From Bryobacterales bacterium (GTDB lineage Bacteria > Acidobacteriota > Terriglobia > Bryobacterales > Bryobacteraceae): DNA of 61,630 nucleotides. Position 1 is the stretch's first letter. The number at the start of each line of letters is the position of its first letter. Below the pieces are notes generated by a model. It did not search any database, was not told where the DNA came from, and was given only the letters and a program-made list of their open reading frames with translations. The DNA lies in NCBI GenBank assembly GCA_003166865.1, contig PMUP01000013.1, forward strand, positions 186,137-247,766, given 5' to 3'. This document shows positions 34,583-43,549 of the stretch, piece by piece. The translations under genes and the position numbers were made by a program.

Positions 34583-34650
34583 GCCGAGATGATAGCTTAC
34601 TTAGCCCCAGCCACGCCCGTTTTGTCGGGTCCATAAAAAGGGCCAGGCGC

Positions 34651-34770
34651 CTATTGCCCTCCTGGCATCGCTTCTCTGGGAGTCGCAAAACGGAACACAT
34701 TCCCAATGTTGCGTAGCAGGAATGTGATGGCCGCGTTCGCGCCGACCCGTTTGTTACCGTCGATGAGCCA
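34651..34770 (-). pseudogene. Remnant of a second Fic/Doc gene
   Basis: Thirty-nine codons and a stop on the minus strand, without a start codon. The peptide begins WLIDGNKRVGANAAITFLLR, which carries the DGNKR part of the Fic motif (HPFxDGNxR) and the following helix. It lies just beyond the stop of the frameshifted doc gene (34772-35157). It appears to be a scrap of another death-on-curing gene, perhaps from a recombination between two copies. Confidence 0.6.
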
Positions 34771-34771
34771 A

Positions 34772-35157
34772 TCAATTCCTCAGGTTGCTTCGCTTGGCGT
34801 GAACGCGCAGCCATTTCTCCAGTTCGACGAATTGCATCGTACCGCTCTCGTAGAGGCCAATCAGGAAGGAAAAGGCTTCTAGGTCGTCGAACTCCAGCAG
34901 ATATCCGTTTACCTTCAGAAAAGCCGCCGTCACAGTGACTGCGACCCGCTTGTTCCGTCTACGAACGGATGGTTTTGCGACAAGCTCTCCCAGAGTGCGG
35001 CCGCCTCCTGAATAATGTCCTCGTAATAGCCGCTTTGTGGCCTCGCCAAAGCGGATTCGAGAGCGCCACGATCCCGAACGCCAAGGGAACCTCCGAACTT
35101 CGCGATTAACCGGGCGTGGACGGCGATTACCTCGTCAATAGTCGGAAAAGAGGTCAC
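34772..35157 (-). pseudogene. doc: doc-family Fic toxin with a frameshift in the Fic motif
   Basis: The GTG start at 35157 overlaps the antitoxin stop (GTGA). The first frame encodes a normal Doc N-terminus (HARLIAKFGGSLGVRDRGAL, ALARPQSGYY) and reaches NHPFVDG, then goes out of frame near 34954. One extra A there (GGA-AC to GGA-AAC) would restore NKRVAVTVTAAFLKVNGYLL, then VELEKWLRVHAKRSN and a stop at 34772. The full product would be about 129 residues, the usual Doc length. Doc phosphorylates EF-Tu; without the NKR part it should be inactive. Either a recent single-base deletion, an assembly error, or slippage. Confidence 0.75.
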
Positions 35158-35333
35158 TGCGCCAGACGTCGGAGCAGTTCCGGGTGCTGATCGATGAACT
35201 CTTCAACGGCCGCGAGAAATGGTGATGATGGAGACGAACCCTTTCGCTTGAGGAAGTCGACGAACTGCTTAACGGACTCCTGTTCCTCCGGCGTAAGTGA
35301 GCTAATTGCAGCGGCAAGATTCTCAGCGGCCAT
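35154..35333 (-). CDS. Small antitoxin-like protein upstream of doc
   Basis: Fifty-nine residues, too short for most gene lists: MAAENLAAAISSLTPEEQES, then KQFVDFLKRKG, and a C-terminal FIDQHPELLRRLAQ. The N-terminus resembles short DUF2281/antitoxin-type helices, and the stop overlaps the GTG start of doc, as in toxin-antitoxin operons. It probably neutralised Doc through its C-terminal tail. The frame is intact, while the toxin gene is broken, an order expected for decay of such a pair. Confidence 0.6.
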   Translation of the reverse strand: MAAENLAAAISSLTPEEQESVKQFVDFLKRKGSSPSSPFLAAVEEFIDQHPELLRRLAQ

Positions 35334-35502
35334 ATCTGCCTTTCATGCGCAGTATACCTTGCCCAGACGGTGGCTCTCCAAGAATGCGGTTTTGCAACCA
35401 ACTACCCGAGACGCAAGTTATTGTCTCTAAAGGGCCAGCGGAGGCTAGACAAAAAGGCAAACCAGGCGAAGCTGATGGCACGCTACCCTTACTAAGAAGC
35501 CC

Positions 35503-37992
35503 ATGCCATCCAAGAAACCCGAAGTGATGAGTCCGGCCGGACATTGGCCGCAGCTCCACGCGGCGATCGAAGCTGGCGCGGATTCCTGCTACTTCGGCCT
35601 CAAACACTTCACTGCGCGCGCGAAGGTTGGCTTTGAACTGAGCGAGCTACCCGAAGTGATGCGTACGCTGCACCGCCGGGGCGTACGGGGTTGCCTGACG
35701 TTCAACACACTCGTCTTCGAACACGAACTAGCCGAAGCGGCGCGCGCGCTCGGTCTCATTGCGGAAGCCGGTGTCGACGCACTCATCGTGCAGGACATCG
35801 GCGTGCTCAGACTGGCGCACCAGATCGCGCCGGATCTGGAACTTCACGCCTCCACGCAGACCAGCATCACTAGCGCGGAAGGCGTCGAGTTCGCGCGGGC
35901 GCAGGGGGCCCATCGCGTCACATTGGCTCGCGAATTATCTTTGGAGGAAGTGGCCGCAATCTACGCCAAGACTAACGCGGATCTCGAAATCTTCGTCCAT
36001 GGCGCCTTATGCGTAGCCTATTCCGGACAATGCTTCTCGTCCGAAGCATGGGGTGGGCGAAGCGCTAATCGAGGCCAATGCGCGCAGGCCTGCCGGTTGC
36101 CTTACGAAATGTTGGTCGATGGCGCTCGCAAGCCACTGGCCGACGCGCGTTATCTCCTCTCTCCCGGCGATCTGTCGGCGTTGCGGCACCTGCCGCAGAT
36201 CATCGCGACAGGGGTGAGGTGCCTGAAAATTGAGGGCCGCTACAAAGGGGCCGATTACGTCGCATTAACCACCCGGGCTTACCGTCAAGCCGTCGATGAC
36301 GCTTGGGCGGGCCGCCCATTGTCGATCACTCCGCGCCAGGAGTTGGAACTCGAGCAGGTCTACTCACGCGGCCTCGGGCCGCACTTCATCACGGGCGTGA
36401 ACCATCAGAAGGTTGTGAATGGCCGCGGCCCGCGCCATCGCGGTGTGCATATCGGCATCGTCACCGCTGTTCTCGATGCCAGCGTGTCCGTGCAGCCGAC
36501 GGCGGCGCACGAAATTGCTCCGCTGAAACCGGGTGATGGCGTCGTGTTCGATGCGGCCGATTGGCGCAGCCCGCAGGAAGACGAGGAAGGGGGACGCGTC
36601 TACCACGTGACGCCCCAGCTTGACGGCACCCTGGAGCTAAGCTTCGCCAATAACGCAGTGAATTGCCGCCGGATTCGCGCGGGCGATCTGGTGTGGCGCA
36701 CGCACGACCCTCAACTGGATCGAGCAGCGCGTCCATTCCTTGATCCGGTGGCGCCGGTCTCAAAGCAGCCGCTCACGGTGCAGGCGACGGCAGGAGAAAA
36801 CCAGCCGCTGCATACTCGCTGGATCTTGCCAAGCGGGGTTTCTGTCACAGTGGACTCGCCTGGCATGCTGAGCGCCGCGCAGAATCGCGGGATCACCGAA
36901 GAGACTCTGAAAGAACAACTCGGCAGACTCGGCAACACGCCGTATGAACTCGCTCATCTGAGCGCTGAGATCATCGGCTCCGTTTTCGTGCCCGTCTCGC
37001 TATTGAATCGAATGCGGCGTCAGGCCGTCGAAAAACTCGAGGCGCTCCAATCGCGTCCCATAATCCGAGTGATTCATCCCACGCCCAAACTTCGGCGTAA
37101 AGCGCGTCGGTCTGAGGCCGCCATCGCTCAACTCCACCTGCTCGTCCGCGGCCCCGAACAGATGGAAGCCGCAATCGCGGCCAAGCCTGATAGCATCACT
37201 TTGGATTATTTGGATCTTTACGGGTTGCGCCCCTCCGTGCAACGCGTGAAGGCGGCCGGCGTGCAGGTTCGAGTCGCCAGCCCGCGCATTCTGAAACCTG
37301 GTGAGCGCCGCATCGTGGATTTCCTGCTCAGTCTTCAATGCCCGATTCTGGTTCGCAGCACCGGCATGCTGCACGCTCTCAAGGGAACCAACGGCCAACC
37401 ACTAATCGGCGATTTCAGCCTCAATACCGCCAACACTCTGACTGCCGAAGCGTATCTTGAATTGGGTCTGGCACGCCTCACCCCGACGCACGATCTCAAC
37501 GCCGCGCAGATCTCCGCATTAGCCGCAACCATCGGTCCGGAGCGGATGGAAGCCATTGCCTATCAACATCTGCCCGTCTTCCACACAGAGCATTGCGTCT
37601 TCTGCCGATTCCTCTCCACCGGCACTACCTACCGCGATTGCGGCCGTCCATGCGAACAACATCGGGTCGCCCTGCGAGATTCACAAGGCCGTGCGCATCC
37701 TGTAATAGCCGATGTTGGCTGCCGGAATACGGTCTTCGGCGCGGAGGCGCAGGAAGCAAGTGCGCATCTCGATTCGTGGCGCCAGGCCGGCATTCATCAC
37801 TTTCGTCTGGAATTCGTCCATGAATCGGCACACGAGGTTCAACAAGTCACTGACACGTTTCAAGCATTTCTCGCCGGCAGAATCAACGCGGCACAGCTGG
37901 GCAATGAACTCAAGCGATATGCTCCCGCGGGAGTCACGGAAGGAAGTCTCTTCGTGGCCCAGGACTTCGAGCGTTTCCCGATTCTGCAGTAA
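35503..37992 (+). CDS. U32-family peptidase-like protein (RlhA/TrhP group)
   Basis: 829 residues without a signal. N-terminal U32 domain: PEVMSPAGHWPQLHAAIEAG, ADSCYFGLKHFTARA, LHASTQTSITSAEGVEFA and the cysteine cluster EIFVHGALCVAYSGQC ... CAQACRLPYE, which binds iron-sulfur in RlhA and TrhP. The middle and C-terminal parts (GPHFITGVN, then CVFCRFLSTG and CGRPCEQHRV) correspond to the DUF3656 extension. RlhA hydroxylates 23S rRNA and TrhP hydroxylates tRNA in E. coli; this protein could do either. First gene of a three-gene plus-strand operon; the next ATG follows its stop directly. Confidence 0.85.
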   Translation: MPSKKPEVMSPAGHWPQLHAAIEAGADSCYFGLKHFTARAKVGFELSELPEVMRTLHRRGVRGCLTFNTLVFEHELAEAARALGLIAEAGVDALIVQDIGVLRLAHQIAPDLELHASTQTSITSAEGVEFARAQGAHRVTLARELSLEEVAAIYAKTNADLEIFVHGALCVAYSGQCFSSEAWGGRSANRGQCAQACRLPYEMLVDGARKPLADARYLLSPGDLSALRHLPQIIATGVRCLKIEGRYKGADYVALTTRAYRQAVDDAWAGRPLSITPRQELELEQVYSRGLGPHFITGVNHQKVVNGRGPRHRGVHIGIVTAVLDASVSVQPTAAHEIAPLKPGDGVVFDAADWRSPQEDEEGGRVYHVTPQLDGTLELSFANNAVNCRRIRAGDLVWRTHDPQLDRAARPFLDPVAPVSKQPLTVQATAGENQPLHTRWILPSGVSVTVDSPGMLSAAQNRGITEETLKEQLGRLGNTPYELAHLSAEIIGSVFVPVSLLNRMRRQAVEKLEALQSRPIIRVIHPTPKLRRKARRSEAAIAQLHLLVRGPEQMEAAIAAKPDSITLDYLDLYGLRPSVQRVKAAGVQVRVASPRILKPGERRIVDFLLSLQCPILVRSTGMLHALKGTNGQPLIGDFSLNTANTLTAEAYLELGLARLTPTHDLNAAQISALAATIGPERMEAIAYQHLPVFHTEHCVFCRFLSTGTTYRDCGRPCEQHRVALRDSQGRAHPVIADVGCRNTVFGAEAQEASAHLDSWRQAGIHHFRLEFVHESAHEVQQVTDTFQAFLAGRINAAQLGNELKRYAPAGVTEGSLFVAQDFERFPILQ

Positions 37993-38406
37993 ATGGCGGA
38001 CTATCACAAAGCCGGATTGCTGCACTTAAAAGACGGGCGCGTCCTGCTCTGCCGCAAAAAGCACACCACATCACTGCTGATTCTGCCGGGCGGCACTCTA
38101 GAGCCAGGGGAGACTGCCGAAGAATGTCTGAGGCGCGAGTGCCGCGAAGAGTTGGGCGAAGTGGAGGTCTCAAACCTCCGTTACCTTGGCGATTACGAAA
38201 GCTCTGCGGCCGGACAGGATGACAAAACCGTAAAGATCGAGCTGTACGCGGGTGAGCTCGAAGGCACGCCTGCCGCGCACTCTGAAATACAAGACTTGGT
38301 CTGGTTCGGTCCGCGGGATGACGCTGCGCTGCTTGCGCCCAGTCTTCGCAACGTCATCTTTCCCGACCTGCGCCGGCGTGGACTCTTGGCCCCCACGTCA
38401 TACTAG
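37993..38406 (+). CDS. NUDIX hydrolase
   Basis: 137 residues. The Nudix box is complete: GGTLEPGETAEECLRRECRE followed by ELGEV, with the REUxEE glutamates. The protein should cleave nucleoside diphosphates linked to another moiety; the substrate is not predictable. It starts on the base after the stop of the U32 gene, so the two are co-translated. Start ATG at 37993. Confidence 0.9.
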   Translation: MADYHKAGLLHLKDGRVLLCRKKHTTSLLILPGGTLEPGETAEECLRRECREELGEVEVSNLRYLGDYESSAAGQDDKTVKIELYAGELEGTPAAHSEIQDLVWFGPRDDAALLAPSLRNVIFPDLRRRGLLAPTSY

Positions 38407-38410
38407 TAAA

Positions 38411-39556
38411 TTGTCGGAATTACTGACCCCGCCGCCGCTGGAAGCCTGGGCGAAATGGATCTCCCCGGAAACGCTGTTGTCCCAGGTTTACAACACCGCG
38501 CCTTATCTCAAAGATCGAGTGCCGGCGCCGGAATCCGGCAGGCTGATCGAAATGGGCGGAACGCCTGATGGTTTCCTCCGCATCCTCGCGAGTTGGGAAA
38601 ATATTCGCCGCCCCGATCTTAACCAGGCTGAGCAGCTGCAGGACTATTTCGCTCTTTGCCTCTCCTGTCACCATGCAACCGTCGCCACGTTCGTGCCCAC
38701 CGATGTAGATACGAAAATCCGCGGTATCGCGTGGCGCGAAACACCCGACCCTGAAGTGCTGAAGCCCATGATGCGTTTTGCCCTCGGTGCCCGCGGCTGG
38801 ACGGAGGAGGGAATCTCGACACGTTCGATTCGCGGCGTCAGTGGCCACAACGGGGAGCATTGGAGTGCAATCGCGGGCGGGTTGGGCCGCATGCTGGAAC
38901 TCGGCGACACCGCTTCGGCGGAGGAAGCCCAGGCCGCCATCGAAGCGGAAATCGTTCGGGAACAAGCCGTTTTCGATCAGGTAGCCGCCGAACGCGACGG
39001 CGAGCTCGACTTGCTGCGTCTGGCGATGACGCTCGCCCACAACCGCGGCGACCTCACGCAGGGCATGGGCTTCTGGAAGAAGACGCCTTTAACGCTCCCG
39101 CTGATCGAACATTTCACGACGCGAGGCCGCTTTGAACTGGCAGTTCGCATGTACCAGGACACGGGGCTTTCGGCCGAGGGTCACCGGCACTATCCGCTCC
39201 GCCCAGTCAAGGCGCTACGTCGCACTCCGGCCACGCTGCTGCCACTATGCCCTTTCCTGGACGATTGGGGTACGGTTGTCGCCAAGCTGGAGGAGAATGA
39301 CGAAGTGCTTGCCGCACTGGTGATGGGCTGCCAAAAGCTCAAAGGACAGCAGGGTTACTACCGCGCGATTGCTGGCATGTACGCAGCATCGTCGGGTGCT
39401 TTCGACCGTGCTGCGTCGCGCATGCCTAACGCTACCCAACGCCTGCTCCGCAGCGCCGAAATGCGCAAGCTGATTGACGTCCCACGTGTCTCATTTGAAT
39501 CCATGATGCGCAAGCGGGCACGTGCGTCACTTATTAAGCTACGCGACTCCGGATAG
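38411..39556 (+). CDS. Unrecognised cytoplasmic protein
   Basis: About 381 residues from a TTG at 38411 (the frame is open further upstream inside the NUDIX gene, but that is a shadow). I do not recognise the family. Visible features: a Cys-containing LCLSCHHATVATFVPTDVD segment, a helix-rich middle (AEEAQAAIEAEIVREQAVFD), and a basic C-terminus (SMMRKRARASLIKLRD). No signal peptide or membrane helix. It follows the NUDIX gene by four bases and is probably co-transcribed with it and U32. A link to RNA modification or nucleotide clean-up is only a guess from neighbours. Confidence 0.6.
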   Translation: MSELLTPPPLEAWAKWISPETLLSQVYNTAPYLKDRVPAPESGRLIEMGGTPDGFLRILASWENIRRPDLNQAEQLQDYFALCLSCHHATVATFVPTDVDTKIRGIAWRETPDPEVLKPMMRFALGARGWTEEGISTRSIRGVSGHNGEHWSAIAGGLGRMLELGDTASAEEAQAAIEAEIVREQAVFDQVAAERDGELDLLRLAMTLAHNRGDLTQGMGFWKKTPLTLPLIEHFTTRGRFELAVRMYQDTGLSAEGHRHYPLRPVKALRRTPATLLPLCPFLDDWGTVVAKLEENDEVLAALVMGCQKLKGQQGYYRAIAGMYAASSGAFDRAASRMPNATQRLLRSAEMRKLIDVPRVSFESMMRKRARASLIKLRDSG

Positions 39557-39691
39557 GACTTAGCGGTGACACGGATATCGGCGGCCGCCGAGATTTGGTG
39601 CATTCCGTTGTTGCAGGACCAGTTCAGCTGCTATCTGGAAGCCAGGCGGTCGTTCGGAAGCCGTACTGTTAGTAATCTCATCTTCGAGTTC

Positions 39692-41581
39692 TTATGGCAA
39701 GGTAAACGCAACCAGTGAATCGGAGGCCACAATCGCGACATACTGCTTGCCATCCTTGCCCTGATAAGTGATCGGGTTGGCGTTGGCTCGCCGATCGAGC
39801 TTGGTGACCCACAACTGTTTGCCGGTCTTCGCCTCGATAGCGCGGAACCGGTTGTCGTCGGTGGATCCGACGAACAAGACTCCGCCCGCGGTGACGATCG
39901 CGCCCGCGAGCGCGGGACGTCCCGTATTTTGCTTTGCTTCTGGAAGCCCTTCCGTGATGCCTAGCGGGATCTGCCAGGCGAACTCTCCCGTCACGGTATT
40001 CACAGCAATAAGCCGTCCCCAAGGTGGTTTCTGGCACGGCCATGCTGTGCCGCCGACGCGCACTTCGAAGTTTCCCCGGCCTGGGCCGGAGCCATCCAGC
40101 GTGATCCGATCGTAAGGAACAGGCGAACCTTCCGGCGTCTTCTCCATCCAACCAAGTGCACCTTCGTCCTGCGACACCACGAACGCGTAGCCGGAGTTTG
40201 GGTCCCAAGCGATTCCGCCCCAATTGGCGCCTCCCAGGGCGCCGGGAAACACAAGCGAACTTTTGATGGGCGCACTTTCAGCACGATAGGCCCATGTCGT
40301 GTATGGGCCTTCGTTATTAACGCCGCCATTTTTCGCGATCAGGTCCTTACAAGCCTCGACGTGCTCCGCGGTAGTATCCTCGGCGGTGACAAGGTCCTCG
40401 GCGCGATAACTATCGCGCGCGATCGGCGGAGGTTTCAACGGGAACGGCTGCGTTCGAAACGCCTGCTCTCCAGGAACGTCGCTCTTGGGGACCGGACGCT
40501 CTTCGACTCCGAAAATTGGCCGGCCCGTTTCGCGATTGAGAATGTAGATGTAACCCGATTTGGTGGTCAACGCCAGCGCGGGAATCGTCTTTCCTCCGCG
40601 TGTAATATCAAACAGCGTCGGCGGAGCGGGCGGATCGTGATCCCAGAGATCGTGATGAATGGTTTGAAAGTGCCACTTGTATTTCCCCGTTTGGACATCG
40701 ACGGCGACAATTGAATTGCCGTACAAATTTGCGCCCTTGCGGTCGCCTCCGTAAAAGTCGCTCGCGGGCGAAGCCAACGGCAAATACACTAGGCCGCGAC
40801 GCTCATCCACGCTGAAATAAAACGGCCAGGCATTGACGCCGGAGCGGTTTTTCCAACTGTCGTCTTCCCAGCTATCGTGTCCCGGTTGGCCGGGCTGTGC
40901 TACGGAGCTGAACTCCCACAGCTTCGCGCCGGTTCGCGCATCGAAAGCACGCGCATTTCCGGGCGCGCCGATCGGACCGGCCGGCGTATTCGCACCCACC
41001 ACCACAACATTCTTATAGATGAGTGGAACCGAGTTATACGGCACCACCATGTCCAATTCGCCTTCCTTGCCGAAACCGGGATCGACCTTGCCCGTGTTCG
41101 CGTTCAGCGCGATCAGCCTGCGCCCCACGGTGAACAGAATGCGCGGCGGATTGCTCTTATCGCCTGGCCAATACGCAACGCCGCGACGCGACGGCGCGCC
41201 TCCCGTGACCGAATACTCCCAGATTTTCTTGCCTGACTCCGGTTCCAGAGCCACCACGCTGCTGGCTGCGGGCAGATACATAACACCGTTCACCACGATC
41301 GGCGTCGCTTCCGAATTGGCGCCGCCCCGGCCTCTACCCGGGCCCTTCTCGGCTGCCGCCGATGCATCGGACTGCAGACGGTAGCTCCAGGCCTGAGCAA
41401 GGCCGCCGACATTGTTGGTTGTAATCTTGGCCAGAGGCGAATAACCGGTGCCGGCCGTGTCGTGCCGGTAGAGTGGCCAGTCGCCATCGACGACTTTGGC
41501 GGGCTGGGCTCCAACCGGCGGCGCGAAAATCGTTGTGGAAACGATGGCGGCGGCAAACAGGCTCATACATGTGCGGCGCAT
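39692..41581 (-). CDS. Exported PQQ-dependent dehydrogenase, glucose-dehydrogenase-like propeller
   Basis: 629 residues with a signal peptide (SLFAAAIVSTTIFAPPVGAQ). Propeller blades with W-motifs are visible: DWPLYRHDTAGTGYSPLAKI at the start, VALEPESGKKIWEYS, DVQTGKYKWHFQTIHHDLWD, and NTVTGEFAWQIPLGITEG. The IHHDLWDHDPP motif and the final GGVLFVGSTDDNRFRAIEAK are typical of the membrane glucose-dehydrogenase-like PQQ group. No cytochrome domain or vicinal cysteine pair is present. It oxidises an alcohol or sugar in the periplasm. Isolated gene, convergent with the operon before it; substrate unknown. Confidence 0.88.
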   Translation of the reverse strand: MRRTCMSLFAAAIVSTTIFAPPVGAQPAKVVDGDWPLYRHDTAGTGYSPLAKITTNNVGGLAQAWSYRLQSDASAAAEKGPGRGRGGANSEATPIVVNGVMYLPAASSVVALEPESGKKIWEYSVTGGAPSRRGVAYWPGDKSNPPRILFTVGRRLIALNANTGKVDPGFGKEGELDMVVPYNSVPLIYKNVVVVGANTPAGPIGAPGNARAFDARTGAKLWEFSSVAQPGQPGHDSWEDDSWKNRSGVNAWPFYFSVDERRGLVYLPLASPASDFYGGDRKGANLYGNSIVAVDVQTGKYKWHFQTIHHDLWDHDPPAPPTLFDITRGGKTIPALALTTKSGYIYILNRETGRPIFGVEERPVPKSDVPGEQAFRTQPFPLKPPPIARDSYRAEDLVTAEDTTAEHVEACKDLIAKNGGVNNEGPYTTWAYRAESAPIKSSLVFPGALGGANWGGIAWDPNSGYAFVVSQDEGALGWMEKTPEGSPVPYDRITLDGSGPGRGNFEVRVGGTAWPCQKPPWGRLIAVNTVTGEFAWQIPLGITEGLPEAKQNTGRPALAGAIVTAGGVLFVGSTDDNRFRAIEAKTGKQLWVTKLDRRANANPITYQGKDGKQYVAIVASDSLVAFTLP

Positions 41582-41651
41582 GAATTCGACGATGAGTATA
41601 TCGCTTTGCTGCCGCGGCTGGGTGGCGATCCCTTCGGAGGCTTCGTCGGAC

Positions 41652-41810
41652 CTAACGCACGCATCGGGAAACTCTGCGGTGCTTTAGTATACGGCTCCGA
41701 TAGCTCGGTACTCCGTTCAACTGTTTCCTGAATCCACCAACAACCCAGTTAGTTTCACAAAGGGTGGCCTTGATATGAGCTCTATTCGCATCCTCCAGCG
41801 TGCTTCCATA
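41652..41810 (-). pseudogene. Decayed Fis-type DNA-binding tail of a sigma-54 regulator
   Basis: A minus-strand frame reads LEDANRAHIKATLCETNWVV then GGFRKQLNGVPSYRSRILK. This is close to the C-terminal HTH_8 domain of NtrC/FhlA-like activators (compare the usual RxHIxxxLxETNWVxxGPRGAA ... LGxxRTTLxxRMxKLGI). The second helix is damaged, apparently by small insertions and deletions, and no AAA+ domain precedes it. I therefore call it a remnant. It fills part of the 476-bp gap between the PQQ dehydrogenase and the TetR gene. Confidence 0.5.
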
Positions 41811-42057
41811 CCACCAGCATGTATAAAAATTTATACGCGCCCGCGAGTGCAAGTCAAGATGCTCGGTGAACAATCTGCATGCGCAAGAAGGGGTCAATTC
41901 TGGTTGTCTCCAAGGATTCCAACGAGCCAACGGGAATCGAAACCCTCCGCGGCATCCGACCTGGTTTCATCTAGTCAGCTAATTCTCCATACTCCGAACC
42001 AACTAATTCCGTTCGACGACCCTCACGGAGCCAAGCCGTGAGAGCAACAGACTGTCC
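41811..42057. other. Rest of a 476-bp intergenic gap, with a perfect small palindrome
   Basis: Nothing coding is seen here. At 41821-41836 lies GTATAAAAATTTATAC, a perfect 7-base inverted repeat with a two-base centre. It is AT-rich in GC-rich surroundings and could be a regulator site, but no gene start is close by. Confidence 0.4.
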
Positions 42058-42681
42058 TCAGGAAAACTCAGGCCACTGAAGCATTGCCGCCCTGGCCACG
42101 GCAAGCAGTTCCTTTTGCGTTGCCCCGTCCCTAGCCTGAATCGTCATGCCCTGCATGACCGTCATATAAAACTTGCCCAGCGCGGCTGCGTTCGTGCGGG
42201 GAGGGAGTTCTCCGTCCCTGACACCACGCTTAATCTTGGCGGTGATGCGCGCCTCCGCCTCAAGGCGGCAACCCCTGAGTGCGGCCTGCAAGTGGGCTGA
42301 TTGAGGCGAGCCGTTTATGGCGGACGCAACCACCATGCATCCGGGCGGATGGTCCTTGGTATTCGTCAACTCGATCGCCGAGGCTTCGAGAAGCCGCTCG
42401 ATGGCGCCCCGTGCGGTTGCCTCCCCGGCGAGGATGCGGCCCGAATTCCCGAGGTCGGACTTGTAACGCTCCACGGCCTCCAGATACAGGCGCTCCTTGT
42501 CACCAAACGCGGCGTAGAGGCTGGGCGCAGTAATTTCGATAGCGGAGGTCAGGTCGCTGATTGACGTCGACTCGTACCCCTGACGCCAGAACAATTCCAT
42601 AGCACGATGAAGCGCCGCTTCCCGGTCGAATGCCCGAGGACGTCCGCGTGCCTTTCTGGGTCTTTTTGAGGGTCTTGCCAC
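42058..42681 (-). CDS. TetR/AcrR-family regulator
   Basis: About 207 residues from the GTG at 42681; a TTG at 42720 is an alternative, and neither has a strong ribosome site. The DNA-binding domain is clear: RGRPRAFDREAALHRAMELF, WRQGYESTSISDLTSAIEIT and SLYAAFGDKERLYLEAVERY. The C-terminal domain (LLEASAIELTNTKDHPPGCM) is of the AefR/YxaF type. It is divergent from an SDR oxidoreductase (42791), which it probably represses; relatives respond to electrophiles or aromatic compounds. Confidence 0.88.
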   Translation of the reverse strand: MARPSKRPRKARGRPRAFDREAALHRAMELFWRQGYESTSISDLTSAIEITAPSLYAAFGDKERLYLEAVERYKSDLGNSGRILAGEATARGAIERLLEASAIELTNTKDHPPGCMVVASAINGSPQSAHLQAALRGCRLEAEARITAKIKRGVRDGELPPRTNAAALGKFYMTVMQGMTIQARDGATQKELLAVARAAMLQWPEFS

Positions 42682-42703
42682 CTGTAACGAGATACTAAAC
42701 CGC

Positions 42704-42746
42704 TTGACTCTTTCGCGCAACCACCTATTGTATAATGATCGCTACA
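42704..42746 (+). promoter_or_regulatory. Promoter and possible operator of the SDR gene
   Basis: A perfect TATAAT at 42731-42736; the best -35 match, TTGACT at 42704-42709, is 21 bases away, longer than ideal. A symmetrical TGTA-10 bases-TACA (42729-42746) overlaps the -10 box and could be the site for the divergent TetR regulator. Confidence 0.4.
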
Positions 42747-42790
42747 GAATGAGGTGCACGCCGTGAGCCACACATCAATGGAGCACAATT

Positions 42791-43549
42791 ATGAACGCAA
42801 ATAAACTGGATGGAAAAGTAGCAGTTATCACCGGCGCTACCAGCGGCCTCGGCCTCTCCACGGCGAGACGGTTTGTCGCGGAAGGTGCCTATGTTTTCAT
42901 TACCGGCCGCCGCCAGAAAGAGCTGGAGGAAGCCGTCAGGAAAGTCGGCCGCAATGTCACCGGCATTCAGGGCGACATCGCCAATCTGGCCGATCTCGAT
43001 CGTTTGTATGGACAGGTAAAAAAAGAGAAAGGACACATTGACATCCTGGTCGCCAATGCCGGGGGCGGCACATTCGCTCCGCTCGGCGCAATAACGGAAG
43101 AGCATTTTGACACAACATTCGACGGCAACGTCCGGGGCACACTTTTCACAGTGCAGAAGGCCCTGCCGCTGATGAAAGACGGCGGCTCTATCATCCTGAC
43201 GGCTTCGTCTGCTGCCTCGAAAGGCATGGACGCCTTCAGCGTCTACGCCGCCAGCAAAGCCGCCATCCGGTCCTTCGCTCGCGGCTGGACGACCGACCTC
43301 AAGGCGCGTAAAATCCGTGTTAACGCCATCAGCCCGGGCGTCGTGCCAACAGAAGGTTATAACACCAGCCTAGGCATGAGCGCCGAGCAAGTCGTCCAGT
43401 TCTCGCAGCAGATGTCGGCCAGCATCCCTCTGGGGCGTGTCGGCACGCCGGATGAAGTCGCCAAAGCCATGGTTTTTTTGGCATCGGATGACTCAAGCTA
43501 CATCTCGGGAATCGAGCTCGCTGTCGACGGCGGCATGAACCAAGTTTAA
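42791..43549 (+). CDS. Short-chain dehydrogenase/reductase (SDR)
   Basis: 252 residues, classical [11 protein letters not shown] (TGxxxGxG), VANAGGG (NNAG-like), the catalytic serine in ILTASSAAS, and YAASK (YxxxK) for catalysis. [11 protein letters not shown] and [17 protein letters not shown] close the fold. The Asp/Arg pattern after strand two (ITGRRQKEL) suggests NADP(H). The ribosome site GGAG lies before the ATG at 42791. It is divergent from a TetR gene, a common arrangement for stress-induced reductases. Confidence 0.92.
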   Translation: MNANKLDGKVAVITGATSGLGLSTARRFVAEGAYVFITGRRQKELEEAVRKVGRNVTGIQGDIANLADLDRLYGQVKKEKGHIDILVANAGGGTFAPLGAITEEHFDTTFDGNVRGTLFTVQKALPLMKDGGSIILTASSAASKGMDAFSVYAASKAAIRSFARGWTTDLKARKIRVNAISPGVVPTEGYNTSLGMSAEQVVQFSQQMSASIPLGRVGTPDEVAKAMVFLASDDSSYISGIELAVDGGMNQV

